A model generated the notes under the pieces. The model searched no databases. It was given only the letters and a program-made list of their open reading frames with translations, and was not told the origin of the DNA. DNA of 37,750 bases from NCBI GenBank assembly GCA_022866045.1, contig JALHTW010000009.1:1-37750 (forward strand). The letters are read 5' to 3'. Shown one piece after another: positions 17,379 to 27,481 of the stretch. The stretch comes from Candidatus Aminicenantota bacterium (GTDB taxonomy: Bacteria > Acidobacteriota > Aminicenantia > Aminicenantales > UBA4085). Both the position numbers and the translations under genes were made by a program. Within the stretch, counting starts at the first letter, position 1. Each line of letters begins with the position of its first letter.

Positions 17379-19354
17379 GTCGTCTCTCGCTTCAACGGAA
17401 GCTTAACGGTAAACGTGGCCCCGTGTCCGGCTTCGCTTTGAACCTCGATCACTCCCCGATGTTTTTGAACGATGCCGTAGCTGATGGCCAGGCCGAGGCC
17501 GGTTCCCTTGCCGACTTCTTTGGTCGAGAAGAACGGCTCGAAGAGCCGCTTTTTGTCCTCTTCCCGGATGCCGTGGCCGGTATCCGTGAATTCGATGCTG
17601 ATCATGTCCCGGCCCGTATCGACGGATGTTTTGAGGGTTAAGGCTCCATTCCCGTTCATCGCCTCAGCGGCGTTGAGGATGATGTTGATGAACACCTGCT
17701 GGAGTTGGGCGCCGTCGGCGAAGATTTTCGGCAGGCCGGGCTCATACGATTTCCGGATGTCGATGTTCTGAAACAGGGCCTGGCGTTCCATCAGGGTCAG
17801 GGATTTGTTCAGGAGTTCGTTCATATCGACCATCCCCATCTCGGGCTCTTTCGGCCGGGCGAATTCGAGAAGACCCTTGACGATGTCCTTGCACCGCGTC
17901 GTCTCTTTCACGATTTTTTTGAGGTTTTCGTAGTGGGGGTGGTTTTTTTCCGTGTCCTCCAGGATCAGGTGACTGTAAAGGAGAATGCCTCCCAGGGGAT
18001 TGTTGATTTCATGGGCGATGCCCGCGGCGAGCTTTCCGATGGAGGCGAGCTTTTCGGACTGGACGAGATGGGCTTGGATCTCGACGAGCTCTTTGGTCCG
18101 TTCCTCGACCTTTTTCTCCAGGGTCGTTCCCCATTCAATGAGCGAATCATTAGCCTCGCGAAGATGGTCGGTCATCTGGTTAAAGGAATCCGCCAGGGTC
18201 CCGATTTCATCGCCCGAGCGCACATCGACCTTATGAGACAAATCTCCGTTGGCGATTTCCTGCGTGGCCCTCACCATCCTCTGAAGAGGCCGGATGATCC
18301 GGGTTGTGGAAAAGTTGAGGATGACCAGGAGAAAGATGACGAAGAGCACGGCGATCAGGGCGAAGGTCAGCATGACCCGGTTGGCGGTGTCCAGATAAGG
18401 CTTTTCGAGCATCCCGACATACAGAATGCCGATGATCTTGCTTTCGACGTTTTTGATCGGCTCGTAGGCGGTGATATACCAGTCGTTGACGACAAAGGCC
18501 CGGGCCAGCCACGCCTTGCCTTCGTCGAGGACGGCCTTTTTCACTTCCTCCGAAAGGAGCGTTCCGATGGCGCGCTCGCCCTTTTCGTTTTTGACGTTGG
18601 TCGAAATCCGGAGGTCGTTCTGGAAAATGGTCGCCGTCCCCGTCTCCCGGCCTTTGTATTTTTCGCCCTTGAAGACGAGGTCCTTGACGCGGTCCACGAT
18701 CTCATAATTCCGGTTGAGAAGAATGCCTCCGTAGAGGACGCCGAGGAGCGCACCTTTTTCATCGGTCACCGGCGCGGCGGCTTTGAGTATCATTCCGCTC
18801 GTCTCCCGGTTTTCGGGCCGGGGCGCGGCTTTCGGCGTCGGGACGAATTCCAGCACGGCCTTATCGGCCAGGTCGCGTCCCTCCCTGAGGAGCTCGTCCC
18901 GGGGGAGAATCTGGGAGGAGGCGGCGATGTTATTTTTTAAGGCCTGCCGGATGATTTCGTCGGAAGACTCGTCGTCTCCGGTCATTTCCGGATTCCTGGT
19001 TCTGAGAAGGACTTTTCCTTGCCCATCGGCCAGGCTCAGGATATCCAGTCCGTTTTCGGTTCGGACGCGGTTAAGATATCTCAGGAGGATGTCTTTCTGT
19101 TTTATTTGAACGGCTTCCCGCAGGCTTTCTCGTGCCGCGGTCAGGCTGACGATGACCTTGATGTCGTTGAGCTTTGCGTTGAAGACCATCCAGGCGGAAG
19201 ACAGATCATGGCGAACTTTGGCCTGAGCTTGGGAAATGAGTGTGCTGCGGATGAGCCGGGAACCGATGATGAGCGTAAGGAGGCCGCCGATGATGATGAC
19301 GACAAGAAAGCTCAAGATGAGCTTTGTCCGCAAGGAAAATTGAAACGCTTTCAT
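17375..19354 (-). CDS. Membrane histidine kinase (Cache sensor, HAMP, HisKA, HATPase_c)
   Basis: TM at N-terminus, Cache-like VLYGGILLNRNYEIVDRV...GTATIFQNDLRISTNV, HAMP, GIAHEINNPLGGILLYSHL H-box, GTGLGLAISYGIV; ATGA overlap with the RR. Confidence 0.93.
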   Translation of the reverse strand: MKAFQFSLRTKLILSFLVVIIIGGLLTLIIGSRLIRSTLISQAQAKVRHDLSSAWMVFNAKLNDIKVIVSLTAARESLREAVQIKQKDILLRYLNRVRTENGLDILSLADGQGKVLLRTRNPEMTGDDESSDEIIRQALKNNIAASSQILPRDELLREGRDLADKAVLEFVPTPKAAPRPENRETSGMILKAAAPVTDEKGALLGVLYGGILLNRNYEIVDRVKDLVFKGEKYKGRETGTATIFQNDLRISTNVKNEKGERAIGTLLSEEVKKAVLDEGKAWLARAFVVNDWYITAYEPIKNVESKIIGILYVGMLEKPYLDTANRVMLTFALIAVLFVIFLLVILNFSTTRIIRPLQRMVRATQEIANGDLSHKVDVRSGDEIGTLADSFNQMTDHLREANDSLIEWGTTLEKKVEERTKELVEIQAHLVQSEKLASIGKLAAGIAHEINNPLGGILLYSHLILEDTEKNHPHYENLKKIVKETTRCKDIVKGLLEFARPKEPEMGMVDMNELLNKSLTLMERQALFQNIDIRKSYEPGLPKIFADGAQLQQVFINIILNAAEAMNGNGALTLKTSVDTGRDMISIEFTDTGHGIREEDKKRLFEPFFSTKEVGKGTGLGLAISYGIVQKHRGVIEVQSEAGHGATFTVKLPLKRETT

Positions 19355-19396
19355 GTCGCATGCTTTAGGCTGGTCCTTTCGAAAAAGGGAGCCTGG

Positions 19397-19426
19397 AGTC
19401 AACGGAAAGAGTCCTCTTCGTTGACT
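19397..19426. promoter_or_regulatory. Inverted repeat overlapping the presumed start region of the HK-RR transcript
   Basis: AGTCAACG-ga-AAGAG-tc-CTCTT-CGTTGACT; adjacent minus-strand TATAAT at 19431-19436. Confidence 0.5.
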
Positions 19427-19495
19427 TTGTATTATACCAAAAAATCCCTCCTTCCCCTAGCTGAAGAGAGGACACAAAGTGGTTTCCTTCTTCGG

Positions 19496-20956
19496 CTATC
19501 TCTTGAGCTGCCGGAGGAGCTGGCGCTTATGGTCGTAGATATTGATGGTCAGGGGCATGTCTCCCGGCAGGGCATGCGTTCCGCAGCCGTGGCATGGGTC
19601 GTACGCCCGAAACGCGATCTCGGCCATGTTCAAAAGCCCCTCGGAGATCTGGCCGCCCTTGATGAACGTTTTGGCGGCTTTCTCGATGGACATGTTGATG
19701 GCCGCGGCGTTGCCGATCGTGGCCACGATCAGGTTGGCGTCGGTTATGATCCCTTGAGCGTCTGTCGTATAATGGTGAATCAACAGGCCCCGCGGGGCTT
19801 CGACGATTCCCACCCCCTCGGTCGGCGACTGCGTGGGCAGTCTCCTGATATCGGCTCCCGTGATGTCTTTGTCGTCCAGGAGTTCGACCATCTTCTCGGC
19901 GGCTTGCAGAGCTTCGATCAGGCGGGCCCAGTGAAAAGCAAGCGTATTATGGACGGGTTTCCCGCCCAGAGTGGCGTACATTCGTTCATAATGTTTTTGC
20001 GCCCGGGGCGTCTGCATGCCGTTCGCGACATTGAGTCGGGCGAGGGGGGCGACCCTGTAAACGCCGCTGTCCTTGCCTTCGACAAAACCTTTCCAGCCGA
20101 CGTTTTTCAAGAACGGGAATTTGACATACGTCCAGGGTTCGACATGCTCGGCGATGTGTTTCAGATAGTCCGCCGGCTTGAATTTGACGTATTCCTTGCC
20201 GTCGGGGTCGACGACGCGGATATCGCCGTCGTAGAACTCGACCTGGTTGCGGGTGTTGACCAGGCCCATGTAGTAGGTTTTGATTTTATAGGCCTCCCCG
20301 ACGACGACATCCACATAAGCCTTGTTTTTTAAAACGACGTCGTCGAAGATCTGGAGGGCGAATTCGGCGAATTCGACCGCCGCCTTGGCCGTTTCTAAAA
20401 ATTTCAGCCGGTGCTCCTCATCCAGGCCTTTGGCTACGCCTCCCGGCAGTCCGCAGACGGGATGGATGGCCTTGCCGCAGAGATAGTTCATGATCTCCCG
20501 GCAGTCCTCCCGGATGCGGATCACCCGGCCCCCGATTTCGAGGCCCACTTTGCCGATGACACCCAGGATGTTCCGTTCGGCGGCCGGCGCCTGTGGCCCG
20601 ACGACGAAATCCGGCCCTCCGAGGAAGAAGAAGTGGAGCGTATGGTCCTCCATGAAAAATGCGTTGTAGATGAGTTCTCTGAGCTTTCGGGCGGTCGGCG
20701 TCGGCTCCACATGGAAGACGGCGTCCACGGCTTTGGTCGCGGCCATATGGTGGGCCGTCGGGCAGACGCCGCAGATCCGCGGCGTGATCCGCGGCATTTC
20801 TTCGACCGGCCTGCCGACGGCGAACTGCTCGAAGCCCCGGAGCTCCGGGACCTGGAGAATGGCTCGTTCGACGTCGCCCAGATCATTGAGAAAAATCTCG
20901 ATTTTTCCGTGTCCTTCCAAACGGGTAATCGGGTCGATTGTAATTCTTTGCGTCAT
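19496..20956 (-). CDS. [NiFe] hydrogenase large subunit, group 3c (MvhA)-like
   Basis: TRLEGHGKIEI, RICGVCPTAHH, DPCHGCGTH followed by a 25-aa extension ALPGDMPLTINIYDHKRQLLRQLKR. Confidence 0.93.
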   Translation of the reverse strand: MTQRITIDPITRLEGHGKIEIFLNDLGDVERAILQVPELRGFEQFAVGRPVEEMPRITPRICGVCPTAHHMAATKAVDAVFHVEPTPTARKLRELIYNAFFMEDHTLHFFFLGGPDFVVGPQAPAAERNILGVIGKVGLEIGGRVIRIREDCREIMNYLCGKAIHPVCGLPGGVAKGLDEEHRLKFLETAKAAVEFAEFALQIFDDVVLKNKAYVDVVVGEAYKIKTYYMGLVNTRNQVEFYDGDIRVVDPDGKEYVKFKPADYLKHIAEHVEPWTYVKFPFLKNVGWKGFVEGKDSGVYRVAPLARLNVANGMQTPRAQKHYERMYATLGGKPVHNTLAFHWARLIEALQAAEKMVELLDDKDITGADIRRLPTQSPTEGVGIVEAPRGLLIHHYTTDAQGIITDANLIVATIGNAAAINMSIEKAAKTFIKGGQISEGLLNMAEIAFRAYDPCHGCGTHALPGDMPLTINIYDHKRQLLRQLKR

Positions 20957-21933
20957 TTCACGGCCTCCATTCTTTTCCGTTTTAAGATTGAGGACGGCAG
21001 GCTGAACCGGTAAAACGTGCCGGCCGGGTCGACGATCGTCGAAACGATTCGTTCGATTTCCTTTTCGTCATTGGTATCCAGGATGGATGCGAACGCCGAA
21101 AGGAACTTGGCCCCTTGGTCGTAGACCTGGTCGGTCGGGCCCATGCAGCCCCGGCAGGGCATATTCCCCTCGATGCACCGCTCGCCGCAGCCGCTCCGCG
21201 TGGCCGGGCCCATGCAGATGACGCCCTGGGCCAGGAAGCACTTTTCGGGGTCGAGCAAGACTTCGTGCGGTCTTTTGATTTCCTTGATCGTCAGTTTTTC
21301 CGGCTTGGTGTCGTTCCGGTCGCAGTCTTCGCAGCAGGATTTGTTCGGGGCAAGAACCGAGCCTTTTGGAGGAAGTTTTCCTTCTAGAATGGCGGTCACG
21401 GCGTTGATGATGAGGTCCCGATGGGGCGCACAGCCCGGGAGGAAATAGTCCACGTCGATAACGTCGTTCAATGGATGCACGGTGTCCCAAAAGCGGGGAA
21501 GCGTCAGTTCGTATCCGTCGACGACGGATTTTTCCTGGGGAACGATCTTGCCCGGATTGTCTGTGGAGACGGTCGTCTGATATACCTTTCTGAAAATGGT
21601 GTCTTTGTTCCAGAAGTTGGCCAGTCCCGGAATGCCGCCCAGATGGGCGCAGGCGCCGTGGGCGACGACGAGCTGGGATTTGCGCCGGAGGAGATGGGCC
21701 ATTTCCTCCTGTTCCGACATCCGGATGCCCCCGTTGATGAAGCTGACGGCGATGGACTTGTCGGGCATGGCCTCGACGTCTTTTTTCTTAAAATCCAGGG
21801 CCACCGGCCAGAAGACGATGTCCACGGCGGCGACGACTTTCAGGATGTCTTCGGCCAAATCGACGATGGATTCTTCGCATCCGCCGCACGACGAGCACCA
21901 ATAAAACGCGACCTTAGGCTTGGCCTTGCTCAT
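20953..21933 (-). CDS. [NiFe] hydrogenase small subunit, MvhG-like
   Basis: [73 protein letters not shown]; start MSKAK at 21933. Confidence 0.92.
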   Translation of the reverse strand: MSKAKPKVAFYWCSSCGGCEESIVDLAEDILKVVAAVDIVFWPVALDFKKKDVEAMPDKSIAVSFINGGIRMSEQEEMAHLLRRKSQLVVAHGACAHLGGIPGLANFWNKDTIFRKVYQTTVSTDNPGKIVPQEKSVVDGYELTLPRFWDTVHPLNDVIDVDYFLPGCAPHRDLIINAVTAILEGKLPPKGSVLAPNKSCCEDCDRNDTKPEKLTIKEIKRPHEVLLDPEKCFLAQGVICMGPATRSGCGERCIEGNMPCRGCMGPTDQVYDQGAKFLSAFASILDTNDEKEIERIVSTIVDPAGTFYRFSLPSSILKRKRMEAVK

Positions 21934-22360
21934 GCCGTCCTCCATTCTGGTGAAGATTGAGAGGTCCGAGTTTTCGGATCTGTTCGGTGAACTCATTGCA
22001 GACCAGCTGGAATTTCGTCCCTTCCGAAGCGGACACCCATTCAAGCCTGAATCGTTCTTTTTCGATGCCGAACTGTTCCAGCATCTTCGACAGCAACCGG
22101 TGTCTTCTCAAGGCTTTGTAATTGCCTTCTTGATAATGGCAGTCTCCCGGATGGCAGCCGGAGATCAATACTCCGTCCGCTCCCTCCCGGAAGGCCTTCA
22201 GCACGAATTGAGGGTCGACCCTGCCGCTGCACATGACGCGGATGATGCGGATGTTCGGAGCATAGACCATTCGGGCGGTGCCCGCCAGATCCGCGCCCGT
22301 ATACGAGCACCAGTTGCACAAAAAGCCGACGAGCCTGGGCTCAAAGGTTCCGTTACTCAT
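21914..22360 (-). CDS. MvhD-like hydrogenase iron-sulfur subunit
   Basis: [78 protein letters not shown]. Confidence 0.93.
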   Translation of the reverse strand: MSNGTFEPRLVGFLCNWCSYTGADLAGTARMVYAPNIRIIRVMCSGRVDPQFVLKAFREGADGVLISGCHPGDCHYQEGNYKALRRHRLLSKMLEQFGIEKERFRLEWVSASEGTKFQLVCNEFTEQIRKLGPLNLHQNGGRHEQGQA

Positions 22361-22458
22361 CGTTGAATTCCCTCCCTTCATTTTTCACTTTTTTTTGCCC
22401 AAAATGAGATAGTATTTCCAATGCTGAACTCCTCGGCCATCCTGTTTTTTTCATAGCC

Positions 22459-24216
22459 TCAGACAAGGAGAATTCCTTCAATCTCGGCGAAAATCTGCGC
22501 ATCGCGGAAATGTTTTTGCTGGGACGCGCCGCTCGGGCAGGCGGCCACGCACGTTCCGCAGCCCTTGCACAGGGCGTCGTTGATGACGGAAATTCCCTTG
22601 TCTTTGTCGTACGTGATCGATGTGAACGGACAGAGCCCGACACAGATCTGGCAGCCCGAGCAGAGCTCATCGTCGATTTCCGCGGTGATCGGCTCCAACT
22701 CGACTTTACCGGCGTCGGCCAGGGCCAGGGCTTCGGAAACCGCCGCGCCCGCCTGGGCAACGGTATCGGGAATGTCCTTCGGCCCTTGGCATGTCCCGGC
22801 CAGGAAGATGCCGTCGGTAAAGGAGGACACGGGAGCGAGCTTGGGATGCCGTTCGAGGAAGAATGTGTCCTGGCTGCAGGAAATGTTGAATTTTTTGGCG
22901 AGCTGGTTGTGGTCGACGCTCGGCTCCAACCCCACGGCCAGAATCGCCATGTCGACCGGAATTCTCCGCACGGTGCCGATCAGGGTGTCCTCCACCCGGA
23001 TGATGAGCTTTCCTTCCTCTTTTTCGGTCAAGGCCAGGTCGTTGATCTCGGAGACCCGCCCGCGGATGAACTTCGTCCCCTCTTTGAGCAGCCTGTGGTA
23101 GAATTCTTCATAGCCCTTGCCGAAACAGCGCATATCGACATAGAAGTCGTAGATCGTCGCCTTGGTCTTTTCGCCGAGCAGGTGAGCGAATTTAAGGGAG
23201 TACATGCAGCAGACGCGGGAGCAATAGGCGTTGTAATTTTCATCGCGGGAGCCGACGCAGTGGATGATGCCGACGGCTTTGGGCTCCTCGCCGTTGGCCA
23301 TAAGGACCTTGCCGCCGGTCGGGCCCGAGGCGTTGACCAGCCGTTCAAACTCCATGGCGGTGATGATATTCGGGAAGCGGCCGTAGCCGTAAGCGGGGAT
23401 GCGGCGGGCGTCAAAGGGCTTGAAGCCTGAAGCTAAAATGATGGACCCGACCTCGAGGTCCCGCAGCGTGTCGTCCATCTCATAGTTGACCGCCTCTCTG
23501 TCGCAGACCTTGGCGCAGATTTTGCACTCCCCGGTCTTGAAATGGATGCACGCCTCTTTGTCGATAAAAGGCACCATCGGCACAGCCTGGCGGCTGGGGA
23601 CACGGATGGCAGTCGTCGGGCCGAGATACATTTCTTCATGGATGACTTTGCGGCCGTATTTGTCTTCGCACGTGATGGCTCCGGTCGGACAGAAATAGGC
23701 GCAGGCCGTGCATCCGATGCAGGCCTCGGACGGCTCGCCGAAGGGGGTCGAGACTTTTCGTTCGGTCCCGCGTTCAATGAAGCTGATGGCCGACGCCCCG
23801 ACGATCTGCTCGCAGGCCCGCACGCACAGGCCGCAAAGAATGCATTTTTCCTCGGGGTCTTTGACGGCGAAGCGCGTCTTTTTAATTCCGAGCTCTTTGG
23901 CGATCTGCCGCAGCGGTTCGGCGGCAGGGGCGCGCGCGAGGAGCATCTCGACGTTGAGCCGCCTGGCGCGCAAGGCTCTTTCGGAATTTGTCTGGACATC
24001 CATACCTTCCTGGACTTTGGTGTTGCATGACGTCACAAGATCGGCCTTCCCTTTAAGGGAGACCTCGACCATGCAGACCCGGCAGGCCGCATAGGGCTCG
24101 ACGACGGGATGGTAGCAGAGCGTCGGAATCTTGGCCTCGGCTTTTTTGGCGGCCTGCAGAATGGTCGCGCTTTCTTCCACCTGGATTTGTTTTCCGTCAA
24201 TCGTCAGATTCACCAT
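22459..24216 (-). CDS. Chimeric subunit: NuoG-N/HoxU-type 2Fe-2S and 4Fe-4S domains fused to the C-terminal half of HdrA
   Basis: N-terminal CYHPVVEPYAACRVCMVEV, ILCGLCVRACEQIVG, CIGCTACAYFCPTGAI; then HdrA-like CKICAKVCDREAVNYE, GYGRFPNIITAMEFERLVNASGPTGG, HCVGSRDENYNAYCSRVCCMYSLK, DMRCFGKGYEEFY, GIFLAGTCQGPKDIPDTVAQA, and two 4Fe-4S motifs. No GxGxxG FAD N-motif found. Confidence 0.9.
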   Translation of the reverse strand: MVNLTIDGKQIQVEESATILQAAKKAEAKIPTLCYHPVVEPYAACRVCMVEVSLKGKADLVTSCNTKVQEGMDVQTNSERALRARRLNVEMLLARAPAAEPLRQIAKELGIKKTRFAVKDPEEKCILCGLCVRACEQIVGASAISFIERGTERKVSTPFGEPSEACIGCTACAYFCPTGAITCEDKYGRKVIHEEMYLGPTTAIRVPSRQAVPMVPFIDKEACIHFKTGECKICAKVCDREAVNYEMDDTLRDLEVGSIILASGFKPFDARRIPAYGYGRFPNIITAMEFERLVNASGPTGGKVLMANGEEPKAVGIIHCVGSRDENYNAYCSRVCCMYSLKFAHLLGEKTKATIYDFYVDMRCFGKGYEEFYHRLLKEGTKFIRGRVSEINDLALTEKEEGKLIIRVEDTLIGTVRRIPVDMAILAVGLEPSVDHNQLAKKFNISCSQDTFFLERHPKLAPVSSFTDGIFLAGTCQGPKDIPDTVAQAGAAVSEALALADAGKVELEPITAEIDDELCSGCQICVGLCPFTSITYDKDKGISVINDALCKGCGTCVAACPSGASQQKHFRDAQIFAEIEGILLV

Positions 24217-24227
24217 GTCGGTCCTCC

Positions 24228-26060
24228 TTAATCAACCTTTACGGCGCCGAAATTACAGACATCGAAACACACGCCGCACTTGATGCATTTCGCCCGGTCG
24301 ATGACATGGGCCTCGTTCTTCTGGCCGGTGATGGCGTCCGAAGCGCAGTTGCGACGGCAGACATCGCAGCCGCGGCCGACCTTCACACATGTCTCCGGAT
24401 TGATCGTGTAGATGTTGAGTTGCCGGCAGACATGGGCCGGGCATTTTTTCGTTCTGATGTGGGCTTCGTATTCGTCACGAAAATACCGCAGCGTCGTCAG
24501 AACGGGATTCGGGGCCGTTTTCCCAAGTCCGCACAGGGCTGAATCCTTGATGGACAGGGCGAGGTCCTGGAGGAGGCCGATGTCCTCTTCGGTTCCCTTG
24601 CCCGCGGTGATGCGGGTCAGGATGTCGAGCATGGCCTTGGTCCCTTCGCGGCAGGGCGTGCATTTTCCGCAGGATTCTTCATGGGTGAACGACAGGAAAT
24701 AGCGGGCGATATCCACCATGCACGTGTCCTGGTCCATGATGACCATGCCGCCGGAGCCCATCATCGAGCCGGCTTCGGTGAGGCTTTCATAGTCGATCGG
24801 TAAATCGATTTTCTCTCTCGGGATGCAGCCGCCCGACGGTCCTCCGGTTTGGACGGCCTTGAAGGCTTTTCCCCCGGGAATGCCGCCGCCGATATCGTAA
24901 ATGATTTCCCGCAGGGAGATCCCCATCGGAACTTCAACCAGGCCGGTGTTGTTGATTTTCCCGACCAGGGAAAAGACTTTGGTTCCCTTGCTCGTTTCGG
25001 TCCCGATGCCGGCATACCATTTCGCGCCGCGGTTGATAATCATGGGCACGTTCGCCCAGGTCTCAACGTTGTTGATGCACGTCGGCTTCCCCCAAAGCCC
25101 GCTCTGGGCAGGGTAGGGAGGCCGCGGCCGAGGTTCGCCGAGCCGGCCTTCGATCGAGGCCATGAGGGCCGTCTCTTCGCCGCAGACAAAGGCTCCGGCG
25201 CCGCGTTTGATCTGGATGTCGAAGTCAAATCCGGTTCCTAGAATATCGCTGCCGAGGAGGCCATAATCCCTCGCCTGATCAAGGGCGATGCTCAGCCTCT
25301 GCACGGCCAGCGGGTATTCATTCCGGACATAAACAAATCCTGCCGTGGCGCCGATGGCTTTGGCCCCGATGACCATGCCTTCGATGACCGCGTGCGGGTC
25401 GGCTTCCAGAATGCTCCGGTCCATGAAGGCGCCCGGGTCTCCTTCGTCGCCGTTGCAGACGATGTATTTGCCGCCGCCGTTGGAGCTCGCCGCATTGCGG
25501 ACGAGCTGCCATTTCAAACCGGTGGGAAATCCCGCGCCGCCCCGGCCGCGGAGGCCGGAGAGAGTGATTTCGGTGATGATTTTATCCGGCGTCATTTCGG
25601 TCAAAGCCTTGACCAGGGCCTTATAGCCGTCCCGGGCGATGGATTCATCGATTTTTTCCGGGTCGATGAGTCCCCGGTTCCGGAGGGCGATGAGGACCTG
25701 TTTCTTGAAGAAGGGGATGTCGTTGAGTACCGGCACGGGCTTTTTTTCTTCGGGCGGCGTATACATGAATTTCGACACGAGCCGCCCCTTGAGGAAGTGT
25801 TCTTCGACGAGGTGAGGAACGTCTTTGACGGCCAATTGTTGGTAGAAAATATTTCCCGGCTGGACGACAAGAATCGGGCCCCGCTCGCAGAACCCGTTGC
25901 AGCCCGTGGGGACGACGGTCACTTCATTCTCCAAGCCGTGCTTTTTGATTTCCTTCTCTAACGCCTCCTTGATCTCGTAGGAATGGTTGGACACGCAGCC
26001 GGTCCCGGCGCAGACCATGAGGTGCAGCCGGTATGTTTTGTCTTTCGCTTTTTCCGCCAT
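24228..26060 (-). CDS. NuoF/HydB-type NADH-binding flavoprotein (Trx-like 2Fe-2S domain, FMN/NADH domain, C-terminal 2x4Fe-4S)
   Basis: CAGTGCVSNHSYEIKEAL...PTGCNGFCERGP; LRGRGGAGFPTGLKW; CNGDEGDPGAFMDR; ESCGKCTPCREGTKAM; CVKVGRGCDVCRRNC...CIKCGVCFDVC; start MAEKAKDK at 26060. Confidence 0.93.
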   Translation of the reverse strand: MAEKAKDKTYRLHLMVCAGTGCVSNHSYEIKEALEKEIKKHGLENEVTVVPTGCNGFCERGPILVVQPGNIFYQQLAVKDVPHLVEEHFLKGRLVSKFMYTPPEEKKPVPVLNDIPFFKKQVLIALRNRGLIDPEKIDESIARDGYKALVKALTEMTPDKIITEITLSGLRGRGGAGFPTGLKWQLVRNAASSNGGGKYIVCNGDEGDPGAFMDRSILEADPHAVIEGMVIGAKAIGATAGFVYVRNEYPLAVQRLSIALDQARDYGLLGSDILGTGFDFDIQIKRGAGAFVCGEETALMASIEGRLGEPRPRPPYPAQSGLWGKPTCINNVETWANVPMIINRGAKWYAGIGTETSKGTKVFSLVGKINNTGLVEVPMGISLREIIYDIGGGIPGGKAFKAVQTGGPSGGCIPREKIDLPIDYESLTEAGSMMGSGGMVIMDQDTCMVDIARYFLSFTHEESCGKCTPCREGTKAMLDILTRITAGKGTEEDIGLLQDLALSIKDSALCGLGKTAPNPVLTTLRYFRDEYEAHIRTKKCPAHVCRQLNIYTINPETCVKVGRGCDVCRRNCASDAITGQKNEAHVIDRAKCIKCGVCFDVCNFGAVKVD

Positions 26061-26071
26061 TCTCTCTCTCC

Positions 26072-26461
26072 TTAATAGTCCGTCTTCTCGCTGCCGATTC
26101 CCAGGGCGTATTCCTTGACAATGGTTCCGCCCAGCACGTGTTTCTCGAAAATTTCCTGCGCTTTTTTTTCTGTCAGGTTGACGTACTTCACGGGCGCCTG
26201 GCCCGCGATTTCGATGGTTACCATAGGCTCCTGGCTGCACAAGCCCGCGCAGCCGGAGTTTGTCAGCAGGACGTCATGGACGTCCCGGGTTTCGAGCTCT
26301 TTGATAAAAGCGTTCATAATAGTTCTGGCTCCCGCTGCGATTCCGCACGTCCCCATATGGACATTGACTTTGGCCCGGAATCCGCTCCCTTCCCGGAGAG
26401 CGGTCGTGCGCTTGACCTGTTCTCTAATTTTTTCCAAGTCTTCGATTTTGAGTTTGGGCAT
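26072..26461 (-). CDS. Thioredoxin-like [2Fe-2S] ferredoxin
   Basis: VHMGTCGIAAGARTIMNAF...LTNSGCAGLCSQEPMVTIEIAG. Confidence 0.85.
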   Translation of the reverse strand: MPKLKIEDLEKIREQVKRTTALREGSGFRAKVNVHMGTCGIAAGARTIMNAFIKELETRDVHDVLLTNSGCAGLCSQEPMVTIEIAGQAPVKYVNLTEKKAQEIFEKHVLGGTIVKEYALGIGSEKTDY

Positions 26462-26472
26462 CGGTCCTCTCC

Positions 26473-26928
26473 CTACTTCTTATATTTTTTAATCAATCCG
26501 GCCGCTTTGGTTTGAGTGATTTTCCCGTGGACGTCCTCCCCGACCATGACGACCGGAGCCAGACCGCAGCAGCCGACGCAGCGGACGGCGTCCAGGCTGT
26601 ACTCCATGTCGGGGCTCGTTTCGCCGGTTTTGATGCCGAGCTCCCGTTCGAACTTTTCGAGCACGAGCTGGGCGCCGCGAACATGGCAGGCCGTTCCAAG
26701 GCAGACGTGAATCGGATGCTTGCCTTTGGGCTTCAGGCTGAAGGCTGTGTAAAATGTGGCCAGGCTGAGGACGCGGCTGAGGGGGATATCCAGCTCCCTG
26801 GAGACGATCATGAGGGCGTTTTTCGGAAGGTAACTGAATTCCTCTTGGATGTCCTGCAAGATGGCAATGACGGCGCCCGGATCGGCCTGGTACTTGGTCA
26901 AGATTTCCGAGACGCGTTGCTCATTCAT
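26473..26928 (-). CDS. NuoE/HydC-type [2Fe-2S] subunit
   Basis: LQDIQEEFSYLPKNALMIVSRELDIPLSRVLSLATFYTAF, CLGTACHVRGAQLVLEKFE, VRCVGCCGLAPVV. Confidence 0.93.
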   Translation of the reverse strand: MNEQRVSEILTKYQADPGAVIAILQDIQEEFSYLPKNALMIVSRELDIPLSRVLSLATFYTAFSLKPKGKHPIHVCLGTACHVRGAQLVLEKFERELGIKTGETSPDMEYSLDAVRCVGCCGLAPVVMVGEDVHGKITQTKAAGLIKKYKK

Positions 26929-27473
26929 GTTTTCCTCCTTATATGGTCTATCCCTTCATTGATATCATGCTTGATGAATTTGATGACTTGAGGGTCATTG
27001 ATCGGGATGCCGTGGAGCTGAGCTCGGAGGTCCCTTGTGTCGAAGGCGTATTTTTTACCGTTGACTGCGTGCGTGTAGCGGATGTCGATGTCCGGGTGGC
27101 CGGCAATCAAGGTCAGGAGTGTCAGGGTCAAATCCCCGAGCGGTTTGAGGTCAATATGGCTGAGCTGGAATGTCGCTCGAACCTTTGTTCCGCGGCCCGG
27201 CTGCGAACGGACGGTCAATGTTCCGCCAGCGGCTTTGGCGGCCTCGGTCAGCAAAGGCAATCCCAGCCCGATCCGCCGTGCTTTCTTGGTCGTGACAAAG
27301 GGATCGAGGGCACGTTCTAGGAGCTCTTTGTCCATGCCTTTTCCGTTATCCGCAATCTCCAGCGTCAGCCGGTCTTTTTGCCTGTTTTCCTCAAGCCGGA
27401 TACGGATTTCATCGGCCTGGGCCTCGACCGAATTTTCGGCAATATCGAGAATGTGGAGCGACAGGTCTTCCAT
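26925..27473 (-). CDS. HATPase_c domain protein (stand-alone histidine-kinase-type ATPase)
   Basis: LHILDIAENSVEAQADEIRIRL...LEIADNGKGMDKELLERALDPFVTTKKARRIGLGLPLL. Confidence 0.87.
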   Translation of the reverse strand: MEDLSLHILDIAENSVEAQADEIRIRLEENRQKDRLTLEIADNGKGMDKELLERALDPFVTTKKARRIGLGLPLLTEAAKAAGGTLTVRSQPGRGTKVRATFQLSHIDLKPLGDLTLTLLTLIAGHPDIDIRYTHAVNGKKYAFDTRDLRAQLHGIPINDPQVIKFIKHDINEGIDHIRRKT

Positions 27474-27481
27474 GGTTTGCC

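Noticed and set aside
17705-18940. 411-aa plus-strand ORF
   Set aside because: Antisense to the Cache histidine kinase.
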